NCBI GenBank assembly: GCA_934646185.1
Contig: CAKUEH010000005.1
Location: 62,001 to 126,000 of the forward strand
Source of the DNA: an uncultured Oscillospiraceae bacterium
GTDB lineage: Bacteria; Bacillota; Clostridia; Oscillospirales; Oscillospiraceae
DNA: 64,000 nucleotides
Direction: 5' to 3'
The notes beneath the pieces were generated by a model. It was not told where the DNA came from. It did not search any database and worked only from the letters and a program-made list of their open reading frames with translations. This document shows, piece by piece, positions 53,503-61,960 of this stretch (position 1 is the first letter of the stretch; each line of letters begins with the position of its first letter). The translations under genes were made by a program, and so were the position numbers.

Positions 53503-55401
53503 ATGAAAAGTATTTTTGTTTTCATCGCTCCATATGAAGAAATGGCCGTCATGGCGGAGGAGGTCGCGCGTGAGCTGAAGCTTGATGGATGGGTCTTTGA
53601 CGTAGGATATGGCGAATCTGGATTGCAGCTTGCCGAACGGTATTATGAGCAGGGCGCAAAGCTGATCGTGAGCCGGAATATGACGGCGCTTGCCATCTCG
53701 CGCCATCTCAGTATTCCGGTCATTGATTTAAGCGCAAGTCCATACGATATTGTTAAGGGCTTGTCCCATGCGAGAAAATTCGGCACGCGTATCGGTGTGA
53801 TTGGCCCCGCTGATCTTGTCTATGGCTGCCGCGCACTCGGCGAACCGTTTGGTCTGGAAGTTTCGGAATGGATTTTATCCGATCTGGAACAGCTACCGGA
53901 GACCATTCAGCAGGCAAAGCAGCTCGGCATAGAAATCATGCTCGGCGGTCAAAACGAAATTCAATGCGCAATCAGCTATGGGATCAACGGTGTTCTCCTC
54001 TACACGGGGAAAAGCACCATTGCTTCTGCCATGAAGCGGGCGGTCGATCTTTACCAGCTTCAATATTCCGAACGCCTCCGCGCGGAGCAGATCCGTACCA
54101 TTCTCGATCACTCCTATGAAGGAATTCTGGCAACGGACGGAAACGGACAGCTGATTTTGATGAATCTGACTGCACGCTCGATGCTCGGCACCGACCAGAG
54201 CACCATCGGGCATTCCATTCAGACCTACATGCCATTTCTGCCATCCAGCATGCTGCATCCCGAATCCGACGCAACGCTTGGCGGTATCTATGAGCTTAAC
54301 GGCAGCAGGATCATGATCCACTCGCGCATGGTCTGTGTTGACGGGAAAGCGGAGGGAACCGTTCTCACACTGCAATATGTAAAGGATATTACGGAGATGG
54401 AGGGCCGGGCCCGGAAGGAAAACGTCATGCGGGGGCATGTTGCAGGCACAACGCTTGATGATATTTCAACATGCAGCGAAAACATGCAGCGTCTGATCGC
54501 GCAGGCACGGCGATATGCCATGACAAATTCAACTGTGTTGATTACCGGCGAAACCGGAACCGGAAAGGAAATGCTCGCACAGGGCATTCACATCGCAAGT
54601 CTGCGGAAAAACGGCCCGTTTGTCGCAATCAACTGTGCGTCTATTCCGGAAAATCTTCTAGAAAGCGAACTCTTTGGCTATGAAGAGGGCGCCTTTACCG
54701 GAGCACGCAGAAACGGGAAAAAGGGATATTTTGAGCTTGCGAACAAGGGAACTCTTTTTCTGGACGAAATTGGCGAAATTCCGTTGAATCTCCAGGCAAA
54801 TCTACTCCGTGTGCTTCAGGAAAAGCAGATCATGCGCGTCGGCGGTGACCGGATCATCCCGATCGACGTGCGGATCATCGCGGCGACGCATCGCGATCTG
54901 CAAAAGGCCGTCTCGGGCGGAAAATTCCGGCTGGATCTCTTTTATCGTCTGAATGTGCTGCGGCTGATGATCCCGCCGCTGCGCGAAAGGCCGGACGACA
55001 TCCCGCTGCTTGTAAGGGCTCTGATCCGAAAAAAATCCAAGCAGCTTTCCCTTCCGCCGGTTGAAATACCAGAGGAGGGCATGACTTTTTTTCGTCAGAA
55101 CCCATGGAAAGGAAATGTGCGCGAGCTTGAAAATCTGATCGAACGGCTTTGCATTGTCTGTAACGGGAGCACCGTTACCATGCAGACGCTGCGTGAGGTA
55201 TTGCCGGAATTTCAGTCGTCGCCCCCGGGCCCTTCCAGCGCAGCGGCTGTCCGAAGCAGCCAGCGTGCGATGATCGAGCAGGCTCTGGAGGCCGCGCATT
55301 GGAGGCGTGCCGATGCCGCAAAGCTGCTCGGGATCAGCACTACAACACTCTGGCGCAGAATGCGAGAGTATGGAATTGATATTTCATTTTTGAAATCATG
55401 A
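53503..55401 (+). CDS. Sigma-54-dependent activator, PrpR-N / PAS / AAA+ / Fis
   Basis: 632 residues. Residues 1-190 are a PrpR_N-type ligand-sensing domain (IFVFIAPYEEMAVMAEEVARE; AKLIVSRNMTALAI). A PAS domain lies at about 200-310 (ILDHSYEGILATDGNGQLIL). The AAA+ ATPase has Walker A GETGTGKE at 349-356, the sigma-54-contact loop GAFTGA at 396-401, Walker B LFLDEIGE around D421, and arginine fingers in FRLDLFYRLNVL. A C-terminal Fis helix-turn-helix follows (RRADAAKLLGISTTTLWRRM). ACGGAGG precedes the ATG. It lies between the two sigma-54 promoters it most likely activates, sensing a pathway ligand directly. Confidence 0.95.
   Translation: MKSIFVFIAPYEEMAVMAEEVARELKLDGWVFDVGYGESGLQLAERYYEQGAKLIVSRNMTALAISRHLSIPVIDLSASPYDIVKGLSHARKFGTRIGVIGPADLVYGCRALGEPFGLEVSEWILSDLEQLPETIQQAKQLGIEIMLGGQNEIQCAISYGINGVLLYTGKSTIASAMKRAVDLYQLQYSERLRAEQIRTILDHSYEGILATDGNGQLILMNLTARSMLGTDQSTIGHSIQTYMPFLPSSMLHPESDATLGGIYELNGSRIMIHSRMVCVDGKAEGTVLTLQYVKDITEMEGRARKENVMRGHVAGTTLDDISTCSENMQRLIAQARRYAMTNSTVLITGETGTGKEMLAQGIHIASLRKNGPFVAINCASIPENLLESELFGYEEGAFTGARRNGKKGYFELANKGTLFLDEIGEIPLNLQANLLRVLQEKQIMRVGGDRIIPIDVRIIAATHRDLQKAVSGGKFRLDLFYRLNVLRLMIPPLRERPDDIPLLVRALIRKKSKQLSLPPVEIPEEGMTFFRQNPWKGNVRELENLIERLCIVCNGSTVTMQTLREVLPEFQSSPPGPSSAAAVRSSQRAMIEQALEAAHWRRADAAKLLGISTTTLWRRMREYGIDISFLKS
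55381..55396. promoter_or_regulatory. Candidate activator site upstream of the transporter promoter
   Basis: ATTTCA-TTTT-TGAAAT, a perfect 6-base dyad, about 138 bases before the predicted start of the transporter operon. It overlaps the last codons of the activator gene. Same form as 53406-53421. Confidence 0.5.
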
Positions 55402-55450
55402 AATGAAACGCTGCACCTTGGTCTTCCGGTGCAGCGTTTCATTTATATTT
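55401..55450 (+). terminator. Terminator after the activator gene
   Basis: AAATGAAACGCTGCACC (from 55401) pairs perfectly with GGTGCAGCGTTTCATTT (to 55444), with a 10-base loop and then ATATTTTTT. It isolates the activator gene from the sigma-54 transporter operon. Confidence 0.88.
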
Positions 55451-55499
55451 TTTGCACGTATCGCGAAAAACAGACGTGTGCGTTTCCTGCCTCCGAATC

Positions 55500-55516
55500 T
55501 TGGCACGGTTATTGCT
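55500..55516 (+). promoter_or_regulatory. Sigma-54 (-24/-12) promoter of the transporter operon
   Basis: TTGGCACG-GTTA-TTGCT: GG at 55502-55503 and GC at 55514-55515 with exactly ten bases between. Predicted start near 55527, giving a leader of about 130 bases before the ATPase gene. Confidence 0.95.
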
Positions 55517-55657
55517 TGTATTTTTTTCAGGAGACGATCTGCTGCCGGCAGTTTCTTTGTTGTCATTCGGGGACTGTCGGTTCCAAACCAGTTTGAATTG
55601 CTTTCGCGCTCATCCGGTTTGAAGCAGTATTCCCGAGAAAAGGAAAGGAGCTAATGT

Positions 55658-57193
55658 ATGGAAACTATCGTTCACAGCCAAAGCTCGGACACCATGCTGG
55701 ACATTCAGCATCTATACAAGAGCTTCCCCGGTGTCGTCGCTGTCAACGATGTCAGCTTTCAGATACGCCGAGGTGAGGTTCATGTCCTGATCGGTGAAAA
55801 CGGCGCGGGAAAATCTACGCTTGTCAAGATGCTGGCCGGGATCTATTCAATTGAACGAGGAAGTTTGACCCTGGATGGAAAGCCGTATGCCCCGCATTCC
55901 GTTGTCGATGCACAGAGGGGCGGAATCGGAATTATCCATCAGGAGCTGAACATGATGTCGAACCGGACTGTTGCACAGAATGTGTTTGTCGGACGCGAGC
56001 CCGTCACAAAAGCCGGGTTTGTCGATAAGCGCGCCATGAATACCGCATGTCAGCGTGTACTTGACAGTCTGGGATTGGATATCTCATCTACGACGCTCGT
56101 GAAGGATTTAAGCATCGCGCTTCAGCAGATGGTTGAGCTCACAAAGGCAATTTCCATGCAGAATAAGGTTCTGATTATGGATGAGCCCACCTCCTCCCTC
56201 ACCTCCAAGGAGATCCGCAATCTCTTCCGGATTATCCGGCAGCTTCAGTCGCAGGGCGTCAGCATTATTTATATCTCGCACCGACTCGAAGAGATCATGG
56301 AGATTGGCAACCGTGTGACCGTCATGCGTGACGGGTGCTTTGTCGGTACGCGCGATGTCGCGACGCTGCAGCTGCAGGAGCTGATTACAATGATGGTCGG
56401 GCGGAAAATTGAAGACGTTTATAATCGAACCTATCTGGAACCGGGCATCGAGCGCCTTCGAACAACAAAGCTTACCGGTCTTCGCTTCCGCAATGTCGAT
56501 TTGTGTGTGCATGCCAATGAGGTTGTCGGCCTCGCCGGGCTGGTCGGTGCTGGCCGGACTGAGGTTGCAAAAGCAATTTTCGGCTATGATCCGATCGACA
56601 GCGGCTGCCTTGTTGTAAACGGAAAGGAAATCCCGGTCGCCAGACATTCGCCGAATCGCGCGATTCGCAGCGGCATGGCCTTTTTGCCGGAGAACCGGAA
56701 GGCGGAGGGGCTTTTCCTTCCTAAAACGATCCAGGAAAATATAACACAGGTCATTTTACCAAAGCTCTTCCCCCGCGGCATCGTTCAGCGGCAAAAGGAG
56801 GTCTCACTGACCAGCGAACAAATCAGAGCCCTACGGATCATGACAACCTCCGGTGAAAAGCCGGTCATTGAGCTTTCCGGCGGCAATCAGCAAAAGGTCG
56901 TTGTCGCAAAATGGCTGCTTACAGACAGTGATCTGATTATTTTCGATGAGCCGACACGCGGGATCGACGTAGGCGCGAAGGCTGAAATCTACGGTATTAT
57001 CAACGATTTGGCCAATCAGGGAAAGGCTGTTCTGATTATTTCCTCCGATATGCCGGAGCTCATCGGCCTTTCCGACAGGATCTATACCATGAAGGACGGC
57101 GAGATCACGGGCGAGCTTACCCGTGATCCTGAAAAAGGCTTTGCGCAGGAGGAGATCATGCGCTTGATTATCGAAGGGAGGGAGGCAACATGA
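55658..57193 (+). CDS. Sugar-type ABC transporter ATPase (RbsA/MglA family)
   Basis: 511 residues with two ATPase halves. First: GENGAGKS Walker A, IMDEPTSSLTSKE Walker B. Second: LSGGNQQKVVVAKWLL signature, IFDEPTRGIDVGAK. The second Walker A is degenerate, as usual in this family (VVGLAGLVGAGRTEVAK). AAAGGAG seven bases before the ATG. Energises the two downstream RbsC-like permeases. ATGA overlap with the first permease. Confidence 0.95.
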   Translation: METIVHSQSSDTMLDIQHLYKSFPGVVAVNDVSFQIRRGEVHVLIGENGAGKSTLVKMLAGIYSIERGSLTLDGKPYAPHSVVDAQRGGIGIIHQELNMMSNRTVAQNVFVGREPVTKAGFVDKRAMNTACQRVLDSLGLDISSTTLVKDLSIALQQMVELTKAISMQNKVLIMDEPTSSLTSKEIRNLFRIIRQLQSQGVSIIYISHRLEEIMEIGNRVTVMRDGCFVGTRDVATLQLQELITMMVGRKIEDVYNRTYLEPGIERLRTTKLTGLRFRNVDLCVHANEVVGLAGLVGAGRTEVAKAIFGYDPIDSGCLVVNGKEIPVARHSPNRAIRSGMAFLPENRKAEGLFLPKTIQENITQVILPKLFPRGIVQRQKEVSLTSEQIRALRIMTTSGEKPVIELSGGNQQKVVVAKWLLTDSDLIIFDEPTRGIDVGAKAEIYGIINDLANQGKAVLIISSDMPELIGLSDRIYTMKDGEITGELTRDPEKGFAQEEIMRLIIEGREAT

Positions 57194-58176
57194 AGAAGGT
57201 ATCGGCGGTACTCTCTAGAATTCCCGGTATTTTCTGGGGCATTCTGCTTGTCAGCGTGTTGTTCAGCTTTACCGCAAAGAATTTTACAAACCCGCTGAAC
57301 ATTGAAAATATTCTGAAAAACACGTCTGTGCTTCTGATTATTTCCATCGGCGCCACCATGGCGATTCTGTCCGGAAAAATCGATTTGTCTGTCGGCGGCA
57401 CCGCGACGTTTTCCGGCATGGTCAGCGCTGTTTATCTGCATTCGCTCAAAGATCCGAATGCGTGGAACGTCCTGATTGCGGTTTTGATCGCGGTTGGCGT
57501 TGGCGCTTTGATCGGCGCGTTCAACGGATTTATGATCGGTTATAAAAAATTTGACAACTGGCTCATTACCTTCTCTACCATGAGCATCGGATTCGGGCTG
57601 GCACAGGTCATCACCGGCGGCAATATCATCTCCGGATACAATAAAACCGTTCGTTTTCTCGGCGACGGCAGCCTCTGGGGGATCAAGGTTCTGCTCCTGA
57701 TCACTGTTGTTGTCACAGGCCTGATGATCTTCCTTCTGCGCAGCACGCGCTTTGGCATGCACATATATGCGGTCGGCGATTCTGAAATCTGCGCGGAGGT
57801 ATCCGGCGTTAATGTGAAGAAAACAAATTTCATGATTTATCTTCTCAGCGGATCATTCGCCGGCCTTTGCGGATTCCTGCTTCTGTCCAAAACAAATTCT
57901 ATGGGGCCGACAACCGCTGACGGGTATGAATTCAACGCGATTGCCGCTGTTATTGTCGGCGGCACGACCTTTGACGGAGGAAAAGGCGGACTGGGCGGAA
58001 CCGTTCTTGGCGCGCTGTTTATTGCCATTGTTAAAAACGGTCTCCAGCTGATCGGTCTGTCTGTTTATTGGCAGCAGGCCTGCGTCGGGATTTTCATCCT
58101 TTGCATCATCCTGATGGACGTAATCAATGAACGCAGGAAAGCGAAAAAAGCGATGAGGAGGATGTATTATTCATGA
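57190..58176 (+). CDS. RbsC-type ABC permease, first subunit
   Basis: 328 residues, about eight to ten hydrophobic segments. LSGKIDLSVGGTATFSGM and AVIVGGTTFDGGKGGLGGTVLGALF are hallmark RbsC/BPD_transp_2 segments. Coupled at both ends by ATGA overlaps. Two different permeases suggest a heterodimeric channel, unlike the RbsC homodimer of the ribose system. Confidence 0.94.
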   Translation: MKKVSAVLSRIPGIFWGILLVSVLFSFTAKNFTNPLNIENILKNTSVLLIISIGATMAILSGKIDLSVGGTATFSGMVSAVYLHSLKDPNAWNVLIAVLIAVGVGALIGAFNGFMIGYKKFDNWLITFSTMSIGFGLAQVITGGNIISGYNKTVRFLGDGSLWGIKVLLLITVVVTGLMIFLLRSTRFGMHIYAVGDSEICAEVSGVNVKKTNFMIYLLSGSFAGLCGFLLLSKTNSMGPTTADGYEFNAIAAVIVGGTTFDGGKGGLGGTVLGALFIAIVKNGLQLIGLSVYWQQACVGIFILCIILMDVINERRKAKKAMRRMYYS

Positions 58177-59123
58177 AATCTGTAAAGCTCCGCAGTTTCC
58201 TCGATCGTTATTCCAGAGTCATCGTTCTGCTTCTGCTTCTTGTGTTCTTCTCCTGTACGACAAAAACCTTCTGGTCCATTCATAACTGGACAAATCTGCT
58301 CAACATTATTCGCGATCAATTCCCGGTTCTTCTGCTGCTGGCAGCCGGAATGACGATGGTCATTATCATGAAGGGCATCGACCTTTCTATTGGCGCAACT
58401 GTCGCGTTTTCCGCAACACTCGCAGCGCTTACCATGAAGGCGACGCAAAATGTTTTGCTCGGTATCGCAGTTTCCGTCTTGGTCGGCGCTGTCATCGGCG
58501 TCGCGAACGGAACGTTGATTGCCGTGATCAAGGTTCCGCCCTATATCGCCACAATCTCCATGAAGTGGATCCTCACCGGTCTTTGCTATGTCATTTTAAA
58601 CGGGAGCTCCGTCTATGACTTCCCTCCCGGCTTTAAGGCCATGATGCAATCCACGAAGTATAATTATCTTCTGATTTCCGTCGTCATTATTGGGATTCTT
58701 GCCTTTGTAATGGGACGAACCGTGTTCGGCCGTCAGGTCTACGCAACGGGTACCAATGACGCGGCGGCCGCGATCTCCGGAATCAAGACGAAGAAAATCA
58801 CAATGATCGTTTTTGTTGCTGTCGGTATCCTGTCCGCTGTAACAGGAATCATGTACATGTCCTTCCTTGGCGGCGTTGACGCTACGCTCGGCGCAAGCTT
58901 TCCGATCCGTGCCATCGCCGCGTCTTTGATCGGCGGCAACGCATTTGGCGGCGGAAAAGGCAAGGTCACAAATGCAATTGTCGGAGCGCTTATTATGCTG
59001 GTTTTGACAAATGGTCTGCTTCATCTCGGCATCGCCGCCGAATGGCAGCAGTTTGTGCTCGGTGCCGTCATCATCCTCGCAGTTATCGCGGAAAGCCTCA
59101 ACACAAAAAAGAAGAAAGTCTGA
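58173..59123 (+). CDS. RbsC-type ABC permease, second subunit
   Basis: 316 residues of the same family: IIMKGIDLSIGATVAFSATL, SLIGGNAFGGGKGKVTNAIVGALI. Clearly diverged from the first permease, so a paralogue rather than a recent duplicate. Ends MxxVIIILAVIAESLNTKKKKV-like with a basic tail. 51 bases separate it from the binding-protein gene; these include a small ATCGCA/TGCGAT hairpin. Confidence 0.94.
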   Translation: MKSVKLRSFLDRYSRVIVLLLLLVFFSCTTKTFWSIHNWTNLLNIIRDQFPVLLLLAAGMTMVIIMKGIDLSIGATVAFSATLAALTMKATQNVLLGIAVSVLVGAVIGVANGTLIAVIKVPPYIATISMKWILTGLCYVILNGSSVYDFPPGFKAMMQSTKYNYLLISVVIIGILAFVMGRTVFGRQVYATGTNDAAAAISGIKTKKITMIVFVAVGILSAVTGIMYMSFLGGVDATLGASFPIRAIAASLIGGNAFGGGKGKVTNAIVGALIMLVLTNGLLHLGIAAEWQQFVLGAVIILAVIAESLNTKKKKV

Positions 59124-59174
59124 TATACGTCGACTATCGCAGATGCGATAAAATAGAATTAGGAGGAACAAAAG

Positions 59175-60230
59175 ATGAAGAAACTCACCGCACTCTTGCT
59201 CACTGCCGCTCTGCTTGTCTGTTTATTCGCAGGCTGCGCAGCAAAGCAGCCCACACCCACCCCCGCCGCAACAGACACCAAAACGGAAGCCGCTCCTGCC
59301 GAAAGCACACCGGCCGAGGAAGCGGCCCCCGCTGAGGAAAAAGCACCCGCCGATATGCACGTCGTTCTGCTCGTCAAGCAGATGGGCAATGATTTCTGGG
59401 TCGAAATGGTCGACAGCGCAAAAGCTGAGGCCGAAGCAAAGGGGATTCAGCTTGAGGTTCTCTGCCCGCTGACCGCTGACAGCAATGAGGAACAGATACA
59501 GCTCGTTGAGCAGGCGCTGCTCGACTCACCGGACTGCTTCATCATCTGCCCCGCAGACAGCGAGGGTCTGACGCCCGCGATCGAAAAGCTGAACGAAGCC
59601 GGAATCCCCATTATCGTTCTTGACAGCCCTATCACGAACGCTTCGGTTGAAACGCTGAGCTTCATCGGCAGCAACAACTACGACCTTGGCTATGATCTTG
59701 CTTACGCAGCAGCAGCCAAGACGGGGATTGAAAGCGGAAAGGTCGCAATCATCGAGGGCAAGACCGGCGCTTCGTCCAGCATTGCAAGAACCGCCGGTGC
59801 AGAGGCTGCGTATGCGGAGCTTGGCTGGGAGGTCGTCGACAAGCAGCCGGGCAACTGGAGCCGTGATGATTCTTATAACGCTGTTCAAAATCTGCTCCAG
59901 GCCCATTCCGATATTGACGTTATCCAGTTCAACTCCGTTTCCATGGCACTCGGCGCTTATGACGCAGTCGTCAAATCCGGTCAGGATGTCAAAATCGTGG
60001 CTGTTGACAAAAACGCCGAGGCATTGCAGCTGATGGTCGATACCGACGCGAAAATCATGATCGCGCTGATCGACAATCCGCCCGATTATATGGGCAAGAC
60101 CTCCGTGGATATCGCCATTGCGTATCTCTCCGGCGAAGCGGTCGAGGCCGAATACACCACCTCCGGCGACATCATCGCCCCGGATGAGGCTGTCTGGCCC
60201 GCACTGCTTGAAAAATATGGCGTTTCCTGA
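59175..60230 (+). CDS. RbsB-type substrate-binding lipoprotein
   Basis: 351 residues. Signal ending in lipobox LFAGC (Cys near residue 19), Ala/Pro/Glu linker, then the periplasmic-binding domain: DMHVVLLVKQMGNDFWVEM, IICPADSEGLTPAIEKLNEAGIPIIVLD, DVKIVAVDKNAEALQLM. AGGAGGAACAAAAG ribosome site. Determines uptake specificity of the sigma-54 system. RbsB-like proteins bind pentoses, polyols, sugar acids and autoinducer-type furanoses, so the ligand is open. No terminator follows; foreign sequence begins at once. Confidence 0.94.
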   Translation: MKKLTALLLTAALLVCLFAGCAAKQPTPTPAATDTKTEAAPAESTPAEEAAPAEEKAPADMHVVLLVKQMGNDFWVEMVDSAKAEAEAKGIQLEVLCPLTADSNEEQIQLVEQALLDSPDCFIICPADSEGLTPAIEKLNEAGIPIIVLDSPITNASVETLSFIGSNNYDLGYDLAYAAAAKTGIESGKVAIIEGKTGASSSIARTAGAEAAYAELGWEVVDKQPGNWSRDDSYNAVQNLLQAHSDIDVIQFNSVSMALGAYDAVVKSGQDVKIVAVDKNAEALQLMVDTDAKIMIALIDNPPDYMGKTSVDIAIAYLSGEAVEAEYTTSGDIIAPDEAVWPALLEKYGVS

Positions 60231-60239
60231 CGATACCTG

Positions 60240-60645
60240 CCGCATCTTAATTAAGAATAACAGCTATCGAAAAGCCCGGGCCGTTGGCACAGCACACGTA
60301 GAGCCGATGGAGGGCGGCAGCGCGTTTATTCACATTCCGCTTTCCGCGAACCGTCAGCCACAGTTTTACAGCGCAAAAATTGGAAGCACTCTCACATTGG
60401 CTTATGCGTTGACCGTGCACAAAAGTCAGGGTAGCCAGTATGATACGGTCACCATGCCCGCAAGTACGGATTGCCCCAAAATGCTTCGGCGAAATCTCTT
60501 TTACACAGCCATTTCGAGAGCGAAGAAACCGGTCGTCCTTGTCGGCTGCAAGGAGGCGTTGCACATCGCAATGGTCACGCCGCCTGAGCCGCGGAAGAGT
60601 GTGCTGGTGATTAAGACCCATCAGAAGATGCACTTTGCGGCATGA
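60240..60645 (+). pseudogene. C-terminal remnant of a RecD-like helicase
   Basis: The frame contains LTLAYALTVHKSQGSQYDTV (helicase motif V) and LRRNLFYTAISRAKKPVVLVG (motif VI), which are the end of a RecD2/UvrD_C_2-type helicase. The Walker motifs and all preceding domains are missing; the frame upstream runs into the binding-protein gene. The real end is kept and overlaps the next gene by ATGA, so the break is at its 5' side, somewhere around 60231-60370. Confidence 0.82.
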
Positions 60646-60884
60646 GCAAAGGATTTGTGTATCCGCTTATAGACCTTCCGGCGACAGGAATGCACTTGAA
60701 AGAGCTGATGGACGCTCGCGAGGTCACAGTTCAGGATGTTCAGAAAGCAATGGGTCTTGCCGCGCCGCAAGCGGTTTACCGCTGGTTAAAAGGCAGCAAT
60801 ATGCCGAGTGTGGACAGTTTATTTGCACTCAGCCGGTATCTGGACGTTTCAATGGAAGATGTGATTGTAGAGAAAGCAGCATAA
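60642..60884 (+). CDS. Small XRE-type helix-turn-helix protein
   Basis: 80 residues. A single HTH domain: LKELMDAREVTVQDVQKAMGLAAPQAVYRWLKG, then MPSVDSLFALSRYLDVSMEDVIV. Coupled to the helicase remnant by ATGA. Probable regulator of the mobile element. Confidence 0.82.
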   Translation: MSKGFVYPLIDLPATGMHLKELMDAREVTVQDVQKAMGLAAPQAVYRWLKGSNMPSVDSLFALSRYLDVSMEDVIVEKAA

Positions 60885-60895
60885 CACAGACAAAA

Positions 60896-60933
60896 CACGA
60901 GCCGGAAGCAGAGAAATCCGCTTCCGGCTCGTG
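60896..60933. terminator. 14-bp hairpin after the HTH gene
   Basis: CACGAGCCGGAAGC (60896-60909) and GCTTCCGGCTCGTG (60920-60933), 10-base loop. T-run only on the minus strand (TTTTG), so direction is uncertain. Confidence 0.7.
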
Positions 60934-61033
60934 CTATATCTTGATGAACTATTATTGGAATCGTGGGGTGGCCTGTCTTTAATCTTGTTCCGGCTTCCTT
61001 ACCGACCATGGGTAAAAGCAGATGATGTTCAGC

Positions 61034-61569
61034 ACAAGCGCAGCAAAACCTGCGCCGTTTGCGACGATAGCTCGACGGAGTATGGCAATCACAAGGATAC
61101 CAACGCAGATGGTGCTTGCGATGATTGCGGCGTGAATGTCGCGCTGATCGTGACGTGGGATGCCTCGTCCAACGGCGGCAGCGTCGGCGGCAAGAACAGC
61201 GTGACGACCTCCGTCGCGCCCAACCAGACCGCCGTTGCTCCCGGTTACACGCCGGTCAAGGCAGGCCACACATTCTCCGGCTGGTACACCGAAAAGACAG
61301 GCGGCGCGCTGTACAGCACGGTCACGATCACAGCCGCGCGGACATTCTACGCGCAGTTTGCCCCGGCAGAATACAAGATCACATGGGATCTCGGCACCGG
61401 CAAAACAGAAACAACCAACCAGACCTATGGCGAAAAGCTGAATCTGCCCACGGAGCCTACCCGCAGGGGCCATGCCTTCCTCGGCTGGTTCACGCAGGAG
61501 ACAGGCGGCACGCAGGTCGACGGCAATACCGTGTTCAAGGAAGTAGCATCTACCACCTATGAGCGATGA
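61034..61569 (+). pseudogene. Fragment of a surface protein with InlB-type repeats
   Basis: The frame shows a Cys-rich spacer (CAVCDDSSTEYGNHKDTNADGACDDCG) and two Listeria-Bacteroides/InlB B-type repeats (GYTPVKAGHTFSGWYTEKTGG...FYAQF and LPTEPTRRGHAFLGWFTQETGG). There is no signal peptide, no LPXTG or SLH anchor and no plausible start codon. The last repeat stops in the middle (ASTTYER) where DUF3846 sequence begins. An internal piece of a larger cell-surface protein, cut at both ends. Confidence 0.75.
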
Positions 61570-61573
61570 TCCC

Positions 61574-61960
61574 ATGCGCATTCTGGTCGTGGAACCCACC
61601 AAAGATCCGTATGTCAAAGAAATCGACGGCAGCTTGGCGAGCATGCAGGCTATTGTGGGAGGTTTCATTCAGGCCGTCGAACCGTTTGATGATCCGAATG
61701 TCCTGCTGCTGTGCAACGAAGAAGCCAAGCTCCTCGGTCTGCCGGAAAACCGCTTCCTGCGGAATCGCAATGGCATACCGTATGACATCATCCACGGCAC
61801 GTTCTTCCTCGCCCAAGGCAGCGGCGAGGAATTTTGTTCTTTGACCGAGAAGCAGATACAGACCTATACGCGCCTGTATTCCCGCGAAAAGCTGTTCGTC
61901 ATGCAGCATGGAAAGGTGATCAATCAGCCAAAGAAAGGAAAATCGACGCATGAAAGATAA
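61574..61960 (+). CDS. DUF3846 domain protein
   Basis: 128 residues: MRILVVEPTKDPYVKEIDGS, QAIVGGFIQAVEPFDDPNVLLLCNEEAKLLGLPENR, YDIIHGTFFLAQGSGEEF. DUF3846 proteins are typical of integrative elements and phages in Firmicutes; function unknown. The start at 61574 is the family start; a longer start at 61559 sits on the InlB junction. No ribosome site is seen, perhaps lost at the junction. Overlaps metK by 11 bases. Confidence 0.8.
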   Translation: MRILVVEPTKDPYVKEIDGSLASMQAIVGGFIQAVEPFDDPNVLLLCNEEAKLLGLPENRFLRNRNGIPYDIIHGTFFLAQGSGEEFCSLTEKQIQTYTRLYSREKLFVMQHGKVINQPKKGKSTHER

